Shown here piece by piece: positions 44,501 through 52,449 of a stretch of DNA of 64,000 nt. The position numbers and the translations under genes are program-made. Source of the DNA: Bog-950 sp035299425 (lineage in GTDB: Bacteria > Bacteroidota > Bacteroidia > Chitinophagales > LD1); contig DATGWP010000024.1 in assembly GCA_035299425.1 (NCBI GenBank), positions 1 through 64,000 on the forward strand, written 5' to 3'. Every line of letters starts with the position of its first letter. The stretch's first letter is position 1. Below the pieces are notes generated by a model. That model was not told where the DNA came from. It searched no databases and saw only the letters and a list, made by a program, of their open reading frames with translations.

Positions 44501-44886
44501 TGACCGGCTACCAAAGGAGAGGATGTGTGGCCCTGTATATATTCCCTGTAATTATCGTTTGCCAGGTTACAGGATGATTGCCCTTCTGCCAGGATAATGC
44601 CTGCATGATTTGTACCGGTACGCGAAGGTTGATAGCCAAGCAGAGCATTAGGGCTGTTAGCGCCCCCATTAAGCGGAGAACAGGTAGCATAAATGTCGGT
44701 AGTAGTGCAGCTGTTTGATCCGCTATTGCCAGTAGACCAGTCCACCACGAGCGGAAACTCGCTTATGCCACCCGGACATGCGGTTACAACTTCGAAGGAT
44801 GGGTTAAGAACGAGATTTTGAGATCTGGCGCTAAATGCTGCTAAACAGCAACACCACAGCAGGATAATGTGCCGGGTTTTTTTCAT
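41563..44886 (-). CDS. T9SS type A surface protein with SprB-type repeats and two jelly-roll domains
   Basis: 1,107 aa. Signal peptide 1-22 (ends AFSARSQ). A first carbohydrate-binding-like jelly roll ~25-250 (NLVLNPSFE ... YYYIDDVEI), SprB-type repeats, a second jelly roll ~465-640 (NFNSITNGWTF ... FRFAFRWVNNND ... FAIDSVSL), more SprB-type repeats (pattern YCGQNNGTVTA..YTYVWSNNSSGATIANLPGGNYSVTVS), an Ig-like domain, then a T9SS type A sorting domain (VYPNPLQNGNWTLEV...AAGVYTIRVSANG). Expected on the cell surface; ligand unknown. Ends next to the repeat-rich noncoding stretch 41168-41562. Confidence 0.9.
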   Translation of the reverse strand: MKKTRHIILLWCCCLAAFSARSQNLVLNPSFEVVTACPGGISEFPLVVDWSTGNSGSNSCTTTDIYATCSPLNGGANSPNALLGYQPSRTGTNHAGIILAEGQSSCNLANDNYREYIQGHTSSPLVAGQSYIVRFYVSLPEDIMAGSDDIGVYFSNTLYMRDGCAGQPIINVTPQLSYCGPCIMDTTNWVELKWLYTATGGEQYFIIGNFKNDTSTTVCPHHCGPAFVNPYIYYYIDDVEISPAAPNECAMSLNVLTTNTNCNVSNGAATVQVASCNGPFQYSWSNGGQYSSIYFLSAGSYTVTVTDGLSCSATAVAQVGDYTPPVVTVTTTNNCHGGDAFVTVDNSTGPFTYHWSNNSWSSAISNVPVGTYYVTVTGPGNCSSIDSAVIEGAPADISFVFNSTPAFCGNNNGTATAMANGGANAYLWSNGQTTSTIAGLAPGSYTVTVTPAALADFIFYTENFNSITNGWTFANGPGNNSATPNLWTINNNTDCNCNAGNYLHITCNPASFACLGEAECTYNQGSPIPNPILGEATTDVCAISPPISTVGRDHLALKFKYQVGGDGVSDYGLVRFSADSGLTWLDMPTKYSNVQACSYATVNIPSAFQDKSNFRFAFRWVNNNDGQGTDPGFAIDSVSLIESDAAACPAVATIVVGDTNSFNVELISTNAYCGQNNGTVTATPVVPGNYTYVWSNNSSGATIANLPGGNYSVTVSQGAGCSATASTQVVESAVLPLVLVAHNTTCGYNNGSVTAMVAGAGSYTYIWSNGTTGDNITNLSPGIYSVTVSDSICSATQSVNVQQSLPVSASFAIVQPTCGLNNGSIEVTGITAAQPVDIVWMRDSVIFSNNSQIGSLAGGVYSFRAVDSMGCVYDTVILLNPFRMGGPTIVTDRNVLCGSDTAVICAPGGYSSYLWSNTESLQCISVSTPGSYLVTVTDEASCSFASNELVIIQSSIPAPVVAVNGAVLQAGPGASYQWYVGTQAIPGATSATYAPIQSGNYSVEVTNADGCTGTSPSVQFLYNGLAVLSDQKVLVYPNPLQNGNWTLEVGNFIPGMIAEIFDATGRLVYHLQVTTARSEISITVAAGVYTIRVSANGNIFTQKLIKL

Positions 44887-44943
44887 AGTGTTCAGGTTAT
44901 AGGTAACACTAATATATAAAAAGGTTCTGGATTTGACCTAAAA

Positions 44944-44978
44944 CAAAAAAAGAGCAACCCCTTTCGAGATTGCTCTTT
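44944..44978 (-). terminator. Intrinsic terminator of the S-adenosylhomocysteinase gene
   Basis: Stem AAAGAGCAA / TTGCTCTTT with a 12-nt loop; on the minus strand it runs into seven T residues. It lies 48 nt past the ahcY stop codon and upstream of the 41563 gene, so it separates the two transcripts. Confidence 0.85.
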
Positions 44979-45025
44979 ATATTTTTTAAGGCCGCCGGCG
45001 TGAGCCAACGACCTGAAAGTTAATA

Positions 45026-46345
45026 CTAGTAACGGTAAGCCTCTGGCTTGTAAGGGCCGGTCTTTTTAACGCCGATGTAGTTGGCTTGCTTGTCGTTCAG
45101 TTCTTCTAATTCCACACCAATTTTCTCAAGGTGTAGTTTAGCTACCATTTCGTCCAGGTGCTTAGGCAAAGTGTAAACGCGGTTTTCGTAGCGTTCTGCA
45201 TGCTGCCATAATTCTAACTGGGCAAGTGTTTGGTTGGTGAACGAGTTGCTCATTACAAACGAAGGGTGGCCTGTTGCGCAACCTAAGTTAACCAAGCGGC
45301 CTTCGGCCAATACGATGATATCTTTACCATCTACAGTGTACTTATCTACCTGTGGCTTGATAACATCTTTGGTAGTGCCATAGTTAGCGTTTAACCATGC
45401 CATATCAATTTCGTTATCGAAGTGGCCAATGTTGCACACTACAGCGTTGTGTTTCATAGCACGGAAGTGCTTATCCTGTATAATATCGCAGTTACCGGTA
45501 GCAGTTACAATGATGTCAGCCTCGGCAATGGCAGTGTCCATTTTCTTAACTTCGTAGCCTTCCATAGCTGCCTGAAGTGCGCAGATAGGGTCGATTTCGG
45601 TTACAATAACACGCACACCTGCGTTGCTTAATGAATCGGCAGAACCTTTACCTACATCGCCAAAACCAGCTACAACAGCTACTTTACCGGCCATCATAAG
45701 GTCAGTTGCACGACGGATAGCATCTACTAAGCTTTCGCGGCAGCCGTACTTGTTATCAAACTTAGATTTGGTAACAGAGTCGTTGATGTTGATAGCAGGC
45801 AATAAAAGCGAGCCATTCTTTTCTCTCTCATATAAACGGTGAACACCGGTAGTAGTCTCTTCAGAGATACCACGGATGCCTTGTACCAACTCAGGGTATT
45901 TATCAAATACCATGTTGGTAAGGTCGCCACCATCATCTAATATCATGTTCAAAGCCTTGCCGCCTTCGAAAGCGAAAAGAGTTTGCTCGATACACCAGTT
46001 AAATTCTTCCTCGTTCATACCTTTCCAGGCAAACACAGGGAAACCTGCAGCAGCAATAGCAGCAGCAGCCTGATCTTGTGTAGAGAAGATATTGCATGAA
46101 CTCCAGGTAACTTCTGCACCCAGTTCGGCAAGTGTTTCAATCAAAACAGCTGTTTGAATGGTCATGTGCAGACAGCCGGCAATACGAGCACCTTTCAGGG
46201 GCTTCTCTTTACCATGCTTGGCGCGCAGGGCCATTAATCCCGGCATTTCGGCCTCAGCCAATTTAATTTCTTTACGGCCCCACTCTGCAAGGCTCATATC
46301 TTTTACTTTGTAGTTCACCTTTGTTTCGGTTGATGTATTTGACAT
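45026..46345 (-). CDS. ahcY: S-adenosylhomocysteinase
   Basis: 439 aa. Splits S-adenosylhomocysteine reversibly into adenosine and homocysteine, relieving inhibition of SAM-dependent methyltransferases such as CobA. Seen: CLHMTIQTAVLIETL, SCNIFSTQDQAAAAI, the NAD-binding VVAGFGDVGKGSADSLSNAG, NIGHFDNEIDM, VNLGCATGHPSFVMSNSFTNQ and the C-terminal PYKPEAYRY with Lys/Tyr that completes the neighbouring subunit's NAD site. Full length, all motifs intact. A TAAATTTG promoter element is 20 nt upstream and a terminator follows, so it is a single-gene unit. Confidence 0.97.
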   Translation of the reverse strand: MSNTSTETKVNYKVKDMSLAEWGRKEIKLAEAEMPGLMALRAKHGKEKPLKGARIAGCLHMTIQTAVLIETLAELGAEVTWSSCNIFSTQDQAAAAIAAAGFPVFAWKGMNEEEFNWCIEQTLFAFEGGKALNMILDDGGDLTNMVFDKYPELVQGIRGISEETTTGVHRLYEREKNGSLLLPAININDSVTKSKFDNKYGCRESLVDAIRRATDLMMAGKVAVVAGFGDVGKGSADSLSNAGVRVIVTEIDPICALQAAMEGYEVKKMDTAIAEADIIVTATGNCDIIQDKHFRAMKHNAVVCNIGHFDNEIDMAWLNANYGTTKDVIKPQVDKYTVDGKDIIVLAEGRLVNLGCATGHPSFVMSNSFTNQTLAQLELWQHAERYENRVYTLPKHLDEMVAKLHLEKIGVELEELNDKQANYIGVKKTGPYKPEAYRY

Positions 46346-46364
46346 AGTTTAATTTTAGAAGGCG

Positions 46365-46372
46365 CAAATTTA
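46365..46372 (-). promoter_or_regulatory. -7 promoter element of ahcY
   Basis: Minus strand TAAATTTG, matching TAnnTTTG, 20 nt before the ATG. A TTG lies 13 nt further upstream, shorter than the usual -33 spacing. Confidence 0.45.
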
Positions 46373-46495
46373 CTAAAAAACAGGACAATTTATGTGGTTT
46401 ATTAAGCGGATTAGTTAATAAGTGTGTGGGTTAACAATCGGCTGCATATACCCTTGTAAAACAATGATTTGGGAAATTTGTTCGATAAAGCTGAT

Positions 46496-46523
46496 AAAAA
46501 AAGCCGTTTCTTTCGAAACGGCT
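46496..46523 (-). terminator. Intrinsic terminator of the small lipoprotein gene
   Basis: AGCCGTTTC, loop, GAAACGGCT: a perfect 9-bp stem with a 4-nt loop, followed on the minus strand by a T run matching the seven A at 46496-46502. It is 26 nt past the stop codon of the 46549 gene. Confidence 0.9.
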
Positions 46524-46548
46524 CTTACAATTAAATTTGAATTAACGA

Positions 46549-46737
46549 CTAGTCCCAAGTACCACCACTTGCAGTGCAAGCAGCCTTAAGGGCGTCAAGC
46601 TGCGTAGAAGAGTAATCATCTGAGCAGTACTCAGACTTAGTACCGCTAACAGTACAGGTGTTACAGCCTTTTTTACATGACGAAACTGAAGTAGAAAGGG
46701 CTGCAAGAGCCAAAACAGAGAACAATAACTTTTTCAT
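46549..46737 (-). CDS. Small cysteine-rich lipoprotein (62 aa), paralogue of 40979
   Basis: ATG 46737 (MKKLLFSVLALAALSTSVSSC). The signal sequence ends in a lipobox-like SVSSC. The mature part is KKGCNTCTVSG with CxxC, then YCSDDYSS and an invariant-looking TASGGTWD end with one more Cys (AAC). Same size and Cys spacing as the 40979 protein. A strong terminator directly follows, so it is expressed as its own short mRNA, a sign that this is a real gene. No function can be assigned. Confidence 0.75.
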   Translation of the reverse strand: MKKLLFSVLALAALSTSVSSCKKGCNTCTVSGTKSEYCSDDYSSTQLDALKAACTASGGTWD

Positions 46738-46958
46738 AGTCAAATTGGGGTTTAAATGAAATAATAAAATAAATATATGGCTTTATATTTAACTGCAAAA
46801 TTTTCGCGCATATTTTTTTATTTACCCAATCAACTAATTATCAACACGTAAACTTACTTCTCGCCCGGTAATGAGAGTACAGATATATACTTAAAAAGAA
46901 GTAAGATATGAGCTAATTTGGGCAATAAAAAGGAGAATTACGCAAAATAATATATGGT

Positions 46959-48779
46959 TTATTGCCTCTTCTTTTCAGCAATCCAGCTATTTATTAACTC
47001 CTCTAAAGTGGTAAGCGACACGGCACCATTGGTAAGCACTACATCGTGAAACTGGCGGATGTCAAACTTATCGCCCAGTTCTTTTTTAGCATGTGCACGC
47101 AGGTCTAGTATTTTCATCATGCCCACTTTGTAGCCTGTGGCCTGGCCGGGCCATAAAAAGTAGCGCTCAATCTCTTTTTCTATATCGCCTTTGGCATTGG
47201 CTGTGTTTTGCAAAAAGTATTCGATAGCCTGCTCGCGGGTCCAATGCTTGGTATGTATACCGGCATCTACCACCAGGCGCGCTGCGCGGAAAATTTCCAT
47301 GCTCAGGCGCCCGAAATCAGAATAAGGGTCTTCATACTTACCTGCTTCCTTACCCAGCTTTTCGGCATACAGGGCCCAGCCTTCTATATATGAGGTAAAG
47401 AACTCGTGCTTGCGAAACTCCGGCAGCCCCTTTAACTCCTGCGCAATAGCAATTTGCATGTGGTGGCCCGGTATAGCCTCGTGGTAGGTAAGGGCCTCCA
47501 TCTGGTATTTGGGCTCATCGTCCATATTGTAGCAGTTTACATAATAGCGGGCAGGGCGCGAGCCATCTTCTGCAGCATCTTCGTAGAAAGCACCACCGGC
47601 GCTTTTGGCACGGAAGGCCTCTACCTCTTTAACCACCAACTCTGCTTTGGGCAAGGTGGCAAAAAGCTGTGGCAACAGCACCCGCATGGTATCTATATAC
47701 TTATTGGCATCGGCCAGTACTTCTTTTCTACCGGTAGCATCGTTGGTGTATTTAAAGCGCTTATCGGTGCGCACGTATTCGAAAAACTGCTGCAGAGAAT
47801 CGCTGCCAAAGTTTACCTGCTTCATTATCACGCGCATTTCATCCTGTATGCGGGCTACCTCTTTAAGCCCGGTTTGGTAAACATCTTCGGCGCTCATGTC
47901 AGTAGTGGTATGAAAACGCAATTGGGCATTGTAATAGTCACCGCCATTGGGCATGCTCCATGCACCCTTCTCGCCATTGGCTTTTGCTTTGGGTTCAATG
48001 GTTAACCAATAATCGAGCAGGCGCTGGTAGCTGCTTTTTACAGTAGTGCGGATAGTTTCGGCGGCTTGCGCTTTTAGCATGCCTTTTACCGAGCCATCTG
48101 TTTTAAGGGCATCTACCTTAGAAGAGAAATCGCTGAGTAACACATTGTTTTCATCGCTCTTATCACAGTTGGCTATAAAGGTTTTCAAATCTTCGGTTAC
48201 ATATTTAAAGGTAAAGTAGGGTGGAACAACACCTATTTCTTCGCTCTTTTTTAGGTTAACCAGTGTTTGGTCGAATACCTTATCTATCTTTTTCAACCGG
48301 CTTAGGTAAGCCTCGGCATCGGTAACCGAATCTACGCGGTGAACGTTTACCAGGAAAGCGGGCAGGTCGTTATGTATACCGCCCATTTGTGTAATTTCGA
48401 AACCATGGTGGCGCCATTTATTGCCCTCTTCCCAACGCTTAATGTCTTCTTCAAACATGCGCACGCTGAGCTTTGTCTGGGCATCTAAAGCATCCAGGTT
48501 GAAGTTCTTTTTAATAGAATCTATCACGGCTTTTGAAATGGCCAGTTCTTTATCGGCGTTCTCATCGCTGCGGTCGCTCCAGCTATCGTAATCGGTTTTA
48601 AGCCCCAGTGAAGAAGCCTGCTCGGGGTTGCGGGCAATGGCTTCGTCGTATTTAAGGTCGAAGAAATCGTTTACCTTTTTCGATTCGGCTGCTATTTCTT
48701 CGGCACTGTATGTTTTAGTCTGGTTTTTCATATTGCAGGATGCTAATAGAATAAGAAGATATATGGGAAAGTGTTTCAT
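46959..48779 (-). CDS. DUF885-family zinc peptidase-like lipoprotein
   Basis: 606 aa, usual for DUF885. Lipobox LLASC at residues 11-15 predicts a lipid-anchored envelope protein. The family's zinc-binding site is visible as TYHEAIPGHHMQIA, a HExxxxHH form with Glu as the likely catalytic base, and WALYAEKLGKEAGKY supplies the downstream Glu ligand region. The rest is mostly helical. Members are thought to be M3-like metallopeptidases, but few substrates are known. Followed closely (33 nt downstream of its neighbour's end) after the DinB-like gene on the same strand, so the two may be cotranscribed. Confidence 0.88.
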   Translation of the reverse strand: MKHFPIYLLILLASCNMKNQTKTYSAEEIAAESKKVNDFFDLKYDEAIARNPEQASSLGLKTDYDSWSDRSDENADKELAISKAVIDSIKKNFNLDALDAQTKLSVRMFEEDIKRWEEGNKWRHHGFEITQMGGIHNDLPAFLVNVHRVDSVTDAEAYLSRLKKIDKVFDQTLVNLKKSEEIGVVPPYFTFKYVTEDLKTFIANCDKSDENNVLLSDFSSKVDALKTDGSVKGMLKAQAAETIRTTVKSSYQRLLDYWLTIEPKAKANGEKGAWSMPNGGDYYNAQLRFHTTTDMSAEDVYQTGLKEVARIQDEMRVIMKQVNFGSDSLQQFFEYVRTDKRFKYTNDATGRKEVLADANKYIDTMRVLLPQLFATLPKAELVVKEVEAFRAKSAGGAFYEDAAEDGSRPARYYVNCYNMDDEPKYQMEALTYHEAIPGHHMQIAIAQELKGLPEFRKHEFFTSYIEGWALYAEKLGKEAGKYEDPYSDFGRLSMEIFRAARLVVDAGIHTKHWTREQAIEYFLQNTANAKGDIEKEIERYFLWPGQATGYKVGMMKILDLRAHAKKELGDKFDIRQFHDVVLTNGAVSLTTLEELINSWIAEKKRQ

Positions 48780-48812
48780 GTGTGTTAATGTGTTGTTGCT
48801 TTAATATCAAGG

Positions 48813-49307
48813 TTATACCGATGCTACGCCTTTAATTTTGCAAAGCCAGCTAAGGTGGCCGGCGTGCATACCCTCGTGGCGAATGCAGTGCTGAACCATC
48901 ATGCGGTTGGTTTTAACGCCGCCGAAACCAAAACCAAAGGCATTCTCCTCTCCCATCTTTTCATCGGTAAGGCTAAGCAGGTGTGCGTGTGCATTTTCGT
49001 GACCCTGCTTTAGTAAATCGAGCAGGTATTTCATATCCGGCTTATCTTCGTGCAGGTTACCGGCAGAGCCTAATTTATAGTTATCCAGCCAGGGCAAATC
49101 GAAGCCCTTGCCACCGGTAGCTTTTACAATTAAAAAATCTTCGGCCCACACCAGGTGCGCTGCCAGCCATGCTGCCGAGTTAAGTTTTTGCCCGTTGGTT
49201 TCCCATTGCATATAGGGGTCGGCGTTTTTCAATAGACTGAAATACCACCTGGTAAGGTCGCGCACTTTTTGAAAAGTATCGGCCAGTAAAATTGCTTCGT
49301 TATTCAT
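48813..49307 (-). CDS. DinB-family protein
   Basis: 164 aa from ATG 49307 (MNNEAILLADTF). Four-helix DinB/YfiT-like fold with the three metal-site histidines in the expected places: AHLVWAED after helix 2, and HEGMHAGHLSWL in helix 4. In Bacillus the family is linked to DNA damage and to bacillithiol S-transferases; the substrate here cannot be predicted. An upstream TTG (49325) is a possible but weaker start. It precedes the DUF885 gene by 33 nt. Confidence 0.82.
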   Translation of the reverse strand: MNNEAILLADTFQKVRDLTRWYFSLLKNADPYMQWETNGQKLNSAAWLAAHLVWAEDFLIVKATGGKGFDLPWLDNYKLGSAGNLHEDKPDMKYLLDLLKQGHENAHAHLLSLTDEKMGEENAFGFGFGGVKTNRMMVQHCIRHEGMHAGHLSWLCKIKGVASV

Positions 49308-49436
49308 GGGCGTGTGTTTTGGCAAAACGAAGATGGAAATTTATAGCAGAACAAAAATGCGGGGCGGTTAATGGGGTGTTAATGAAAATACATGCAGCCA
49401 GGAATGCGCGAATAATGATTAAAGGCCCAACTACTA

Positions 49437-49500
49437 CCAGCGGTTAAAACCACCGGCAATTTGATAAGCGGAATATTTGTTAAACACGGGCTAAAGCCCG
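49437..49500. repeat. Two short intergenic palindromes
   Basis: CCAGCGGTT-AA-AACCACCGG (imperfect, 49437-49456) and CGGGCT-AA-AGCCCG (perfect, 49487-49500) lie between the divergent DinB-like gene and the 49566 gene. They resemble REP-type palindromes common between Bacteroidota genes. No U-tract follows, so they are not typical terminators. Confidence 0.4.
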
Positions 49501-49565
49501 CAAGACAAACTACATTGCACATTAGCTATTTTATACTCTACTTAGCACCCTAAAACCATAACACT

Positions 49566-49964
49566 ATGTACGGAGAATTTTTAGATACTATAAATAACTG
49601 GCAGCCGGAAATTGAACTGACAGTTAAAGCCAGGTTTATACAGCGCGGTACCAATACCCCTGTAACCGGAGAGGAATACACGGCACGCTTATACGATAAA
49701 GATTTGTTCAGCGATGATGATTACCTGGGCCATGCGCAGCTGGATGCCAATGGTGAAGCGCATATACATTTTTTCCCTACCGACTTAACCAATCATGATT
49801 TGGGATTTGAAAGATTGCCTGATTTATACATCCTTCTTTTTAAAGACAACCTGGTTCACTTTCAAACCAAGGCATGGGATAATGTGGATTTTGAAAAACT
49901 TGCCAGGCTGGATAAAAGCGAAGGTCAGGTACTGGACTTTGGCACTTTCTTGATTGACAAATAG
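49566..49964 (+). CDS. Hypothetical protein, beta-rich (C2/transthyretin-like)
   Basis: 132 aa, no signal peptide, so cytoplasmic. The pattern is a beta-sandwich: IELTVKARFIQRG...YTARLYDKDLFSDDDYLGHAQLDANGEAHIHFFP, then LPDLYILLFKDNLVHFQTKAWDNVDF. The acidic loop KDLFSDDDYLG between strands recalls Ca-binding loops of C2 domains and of transthyretin-like proteins, and that is as far as recognition goes. It is followed by a DinB-like gene 15 nt downstream, which suggests an operon. Confidence 0.65.
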   Translation: MYGEFLDTINNWQPEIELTVKARFIQRGTNTPVTGEEYTARLYDKDLFSDDDYLGHAQLDANGEAHIHFFPTDLTNHDLGFERLPDLYILLFKDNLVHFQTKAWDNVDFEKLARLDKSEGQVLDFGTFLIDK

Positions 49965-49979
49965 CAACCGTGTACGTGT

Positions 49980-50456
49980 ATGAATATGCCACAGCTTATT
50001 GCCAGGCAGCTGCATGAGGTTTACTTTGGCGGCAACTGGACAACTACCAACCTGCGCGATAGTGTACAGGATGTAACCTGGCAGCAAGCCATGGCACAGG
50101 TAAATGGCTTAAATACTATTGCCACACTGGTTTACCATAGTACATACTTTGTAACCGCGTTGCTGGATGTGTTAAGCGATAAGCCGCTAACCGCCAGCGA
50201 TAGGGAAAGTTTTATCCATCCGCCGATTGCGTGTGAAGAAGACTGGCAAAGCATATTAACTACCGCGTGGCTGCAAGCAGACAAAGTGGTAGAATTGCTA
50301 AAGCAATTGCCCGAAGAAAAGCTGGCTGAAAATTTTAGCGGCGATAAATACGGCACTTACTACCGCAACATTGCCGGTATTACCGAGCACCTGCATTATC
50401 ACCTGGGGCAAATTGTGCTAATAAAAAAACTGCTTAGAGAGCAGGGTAAACTTTGA
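49980..50456 (+). CDS. DinB-like (DUF1572-type) protein
   Basis: 158 aa. Helical four-helix bundle with histidines in the metal-site positions: LVYHSTYFV after helix 2 and TEHLHYHLGQIVLIKK in the last helix. A second in-frame Met lies two codons in. It is distinct in sequence from the DinB-like protein at 48813, so the two are not recent duplicates. It probably shares a transcript with the 49566 gene. Converges on the small membrane protein gene, 6 nt away. Substrate unknown. Confidence 0.8.
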   Translation: MNMPQLIARQLHEVYFGGNWTTTNLRDSVQDVTWQQAMAQVNGLNTIATLVYHSTYFVTALLDVLSDKPLTASDRESFIHPPIACEEDWQSILTTAWLQADKVVELLKQLPEEKLAENFSGDKYGTYYRNIAGITEHLHYHLGQIVLIKKLLREQGKL

Positions 50457-50462
50457 CGGAAA

Positions 50463-50657
50463 TTATGCCTCGTCTTTTGTGGTTTTTACCAGGCCTATGC
50501 CGGATATAAAAAACACGAGGCCCAATATACCATATACAAGTAGTGAGCGTATATCGCGCATGTTGCCACCGGTGCTGGTAAAAACTACAGCGGCGTAAAT
50601 AAGCCCTGCAATACCAAGCAAGGTTAGTATAGCACCAAATATTCGTTTAATGTTCAT
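50463..50657 (-). CDS. Small two-helix membrane protein
   Basis: 64 aa from ATG 50657 (MNIKRIFGAILTLLG); a GTG at 50678 would add seven residues. Two transmembrane helices: ~6-26 (IFGAILTLLGIAGLIYAAVVF) and ~41-58 (LLVYGILGLVFFISGIGLV), with a short charged loop (GGNMRDIRS) between and a KTTKDEA tail. Single gene between convergent and same-strand neighbours. No function is assignable; such proteins are common in Bacteroidota. Confidence 0.7.
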   Translation of the reverse strand: MNIKRIFGAILTLLGIAGLIYAAVVFTSTGGNMRDIRSLLVYGILGLVFFISGIGLVKTTKDEA

Positions 50658-50736
50658 AAATGTTAATTTAACATTCACTTGGCAATATACGTGCCGAAGG
50701 CCTGATTGCCGGAAATGGGGAAATGCTTATAGACAG

Positions 50737-52287
50737 CTATGCAGTAGCAGCTTCGGGCATATTGGCCAGGCGGTTGGCTCTTAGCTCTTCGGCATAGGTA
50801 CTTTTGTTAAGGCAGGCCCGGCACCAGATAAGCAGGTTAAAATCCAGCAGGTAGTTAAAGTCTTCCTGCCTGCGCTCCTGGTTTACCTTTTCAAGCCATG
50901 GCAGCATGTCGGCCAGTAGCTCTTGTTTTTCGGCTTTGGGCAAACCATGCTGTAGTTTGCCCAGGTAAGAAATTACCTGTTTCAGATAATCGGAAACAAT
51001 ATTGTTCTTCTTCATAAAATACTGGGTGTTGTTCAGCGCACTTTCCATAAGCGAAAGATTGTTTTGCTCATAATGCACCAGGGCCACCAGCAACCGGGCA
51101 TAAGCCGGCACGGCCATAAAGGATACGTTTTCGTGTGCAATGGTTTTTTCTAACCAGTGCAGGCATTTATCGCGGTCGCCGACCACGTAAAACAATATGC
51201 TGAGGTAAAAGCAGCTCATCATATTATTGTTGCCAATTAGTGGACTGTTGCAAACAAGCAAATTGCTTTCGGCATCCAGCACTTCGGCATACTCCATTTT
51301 GCGCAGCTGGCTTATTACGGTAAGGTACATCAGCTGGTTTTTGCTGTATAGCTTTTGGCGGTAAATTTCCAGTGCGGGGTCTTTAAAACGGGTATTTTGC
51401 AATACCTGCAGCTGATGTTCGGCTTCGTCCATCAGTTCCATATTAAGGGCTATAAGAATGATGTTGCTGATGTTGGCGAGATACTGGGAAGTAACTTTTG
51501 TATCCAGCTCTATCTCCTTAAACATCTCGTTGGTTAACTTAAGATACTTCAGCGCATCGTTATCATCGCTGATGATGCAGGAGTACAGGTAAAGGGCTGT
51601 GTAAATCTTGCCCTTGCTATGGTACCCCCAGTTAAGGCCTTCGGTGAAATAAGGATGGTTTTTAACGGCATCTGCTTTGGCCTTTATTTCGGGGGTTAAT
51701 GTGCCTACACCAATTACTTCATCAAAAATTACCTTCATTTCGTAGGTCATCTCCTCCAGCACCAATCCCTTTTGTATCTGCTCGTTCACCTCTTTTACTT
51801 CCACCTTAATAGCCTTGATAGCTTCTACCGGGTACTTTGCTATGTGCCTTATCATCAGGCTCATTTTGGTGGCCTTAAACTGGTACTCCATAGAAATATT
51901 GTAGCACTGCTGCGCCTTGCGGATGCTATCGTTAATCAAATCCATAGCCTGATCATCCAGCCCCTTATCCATCAGGTTCTGTACGTCCAGCAGGTTTTCG
52001 GTCAGCTTATAGTTGGTATTGTTGGCCGTGTGGTAGCTACGCAGGCACCGCATAAGCTGGGCATACAGGTAATTTTTCTGCGCGCTCAGGTTGAATTTCT
52101 TATCCCCTTTGGCAAAGTACTTCTTAATAGGTTCCTCATTGTACTCATCTGCTTTATCCAGCAGGTCGAACAATTTGAGATAGTCGTTGCCGGTTGATTT
52201 TTCGCCATAGCGGGCAGCAAATTTTTTGAAATATCCCTTTTCGTTCTTATCCAGCGACTTTACAAGTAAAAAAAGATTGTCAATCAT
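50737..52287 (-). CDS. Hypothetical all-helical (TPR-like) protein
   Basis: 516 aa, no signal peptide, almost wholly alpha-helical with irregular ~35-residue spacing of hydrophobic helices (for example YLANISNIILIALNMELMDEAEHQLQVL and KCLHWLEKTIAHENVSFMAVPAYARLLVALVHYEQNN), consistent with a TPR-like scaffold. The N-terminus LFLLVKSLDKNEKGYFKKFA is a recurrent start in Bacteroidota proteins of this kind. No catalytic motif seen. Divergent from the 2,364-aa surface protein gene, 162 nt apart; a functional link is not shown. Confidence 0.75.
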   Translation of the reverse strand: MIDNLFLLVKSLDKNEKGYFKKFAARYGEKSTGNDYLKLFDLLDKADEYNEEPIKKYFAKGDKKFNLSAQKNYLYAQLMRCLRSYHTANNTNYKLTENLLDVQNLMDKGLDDQAMDLINDSIRKAQQCYNISMEYQFKATKMSLMIRHIAKYPVEAIKAIKVEVKEVNEQIQKGLVLEEMTYEMKVIFDEVIGVGTLTPEIKAKADAVKNHPYFTEGLNWGYHSKGKIYTALYLYSCIISDDNDALKYLKLTNEMFKEIELDTKVTSQYLANISNIILIALNMELMDEAEHQLQVLQNTRFKDPALEIYRQKLYSKNQLMYLTVISQLRKMEYAEVLDAESNLLVCNSPLIGNNNMMSCFYLSILFYVVGDRDKCLHWLEKTIAHENVSFMAVPAYARLLVALVHYEQNNLSLMESALNNTQYFMKKNNIVSDYLKQVISYLGKLQHGLPKAEKQELLADMLPWLEKVNQERRQEDFNYLLDFNLLIWCRACLNKSTYAEELRANRLANMPEAATA

Positions 52288-52449
52288 GGTTCGAGATTTA
52301 TCACTTAAATGCTATAACCTATTGAATTTCAACACAAAACAAATATCGTCAATAACATTTTGTGCTCTTCAACTCCCTATTTAAAGGTAAATATTATTTT
52401 AAAATAATTAACACGTTATCACATATTTGATAGCGAAAAATTATCAACC

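Noticed and set aside
46346..46548. Possible SAH or SAM riboswitch before ahcY
   Set aside because: The promoter-like element lies 20 nt before the ATG, leaving no room for a riboswitch, and no conserved fold was seen.
52288..52449. Search for a riboswitch or small RNA before the giant surface protein
   Set aside because: AT-rich with no stable stem or conserved riboswitch core; only a weak -7-like CATATTTG near 52424.
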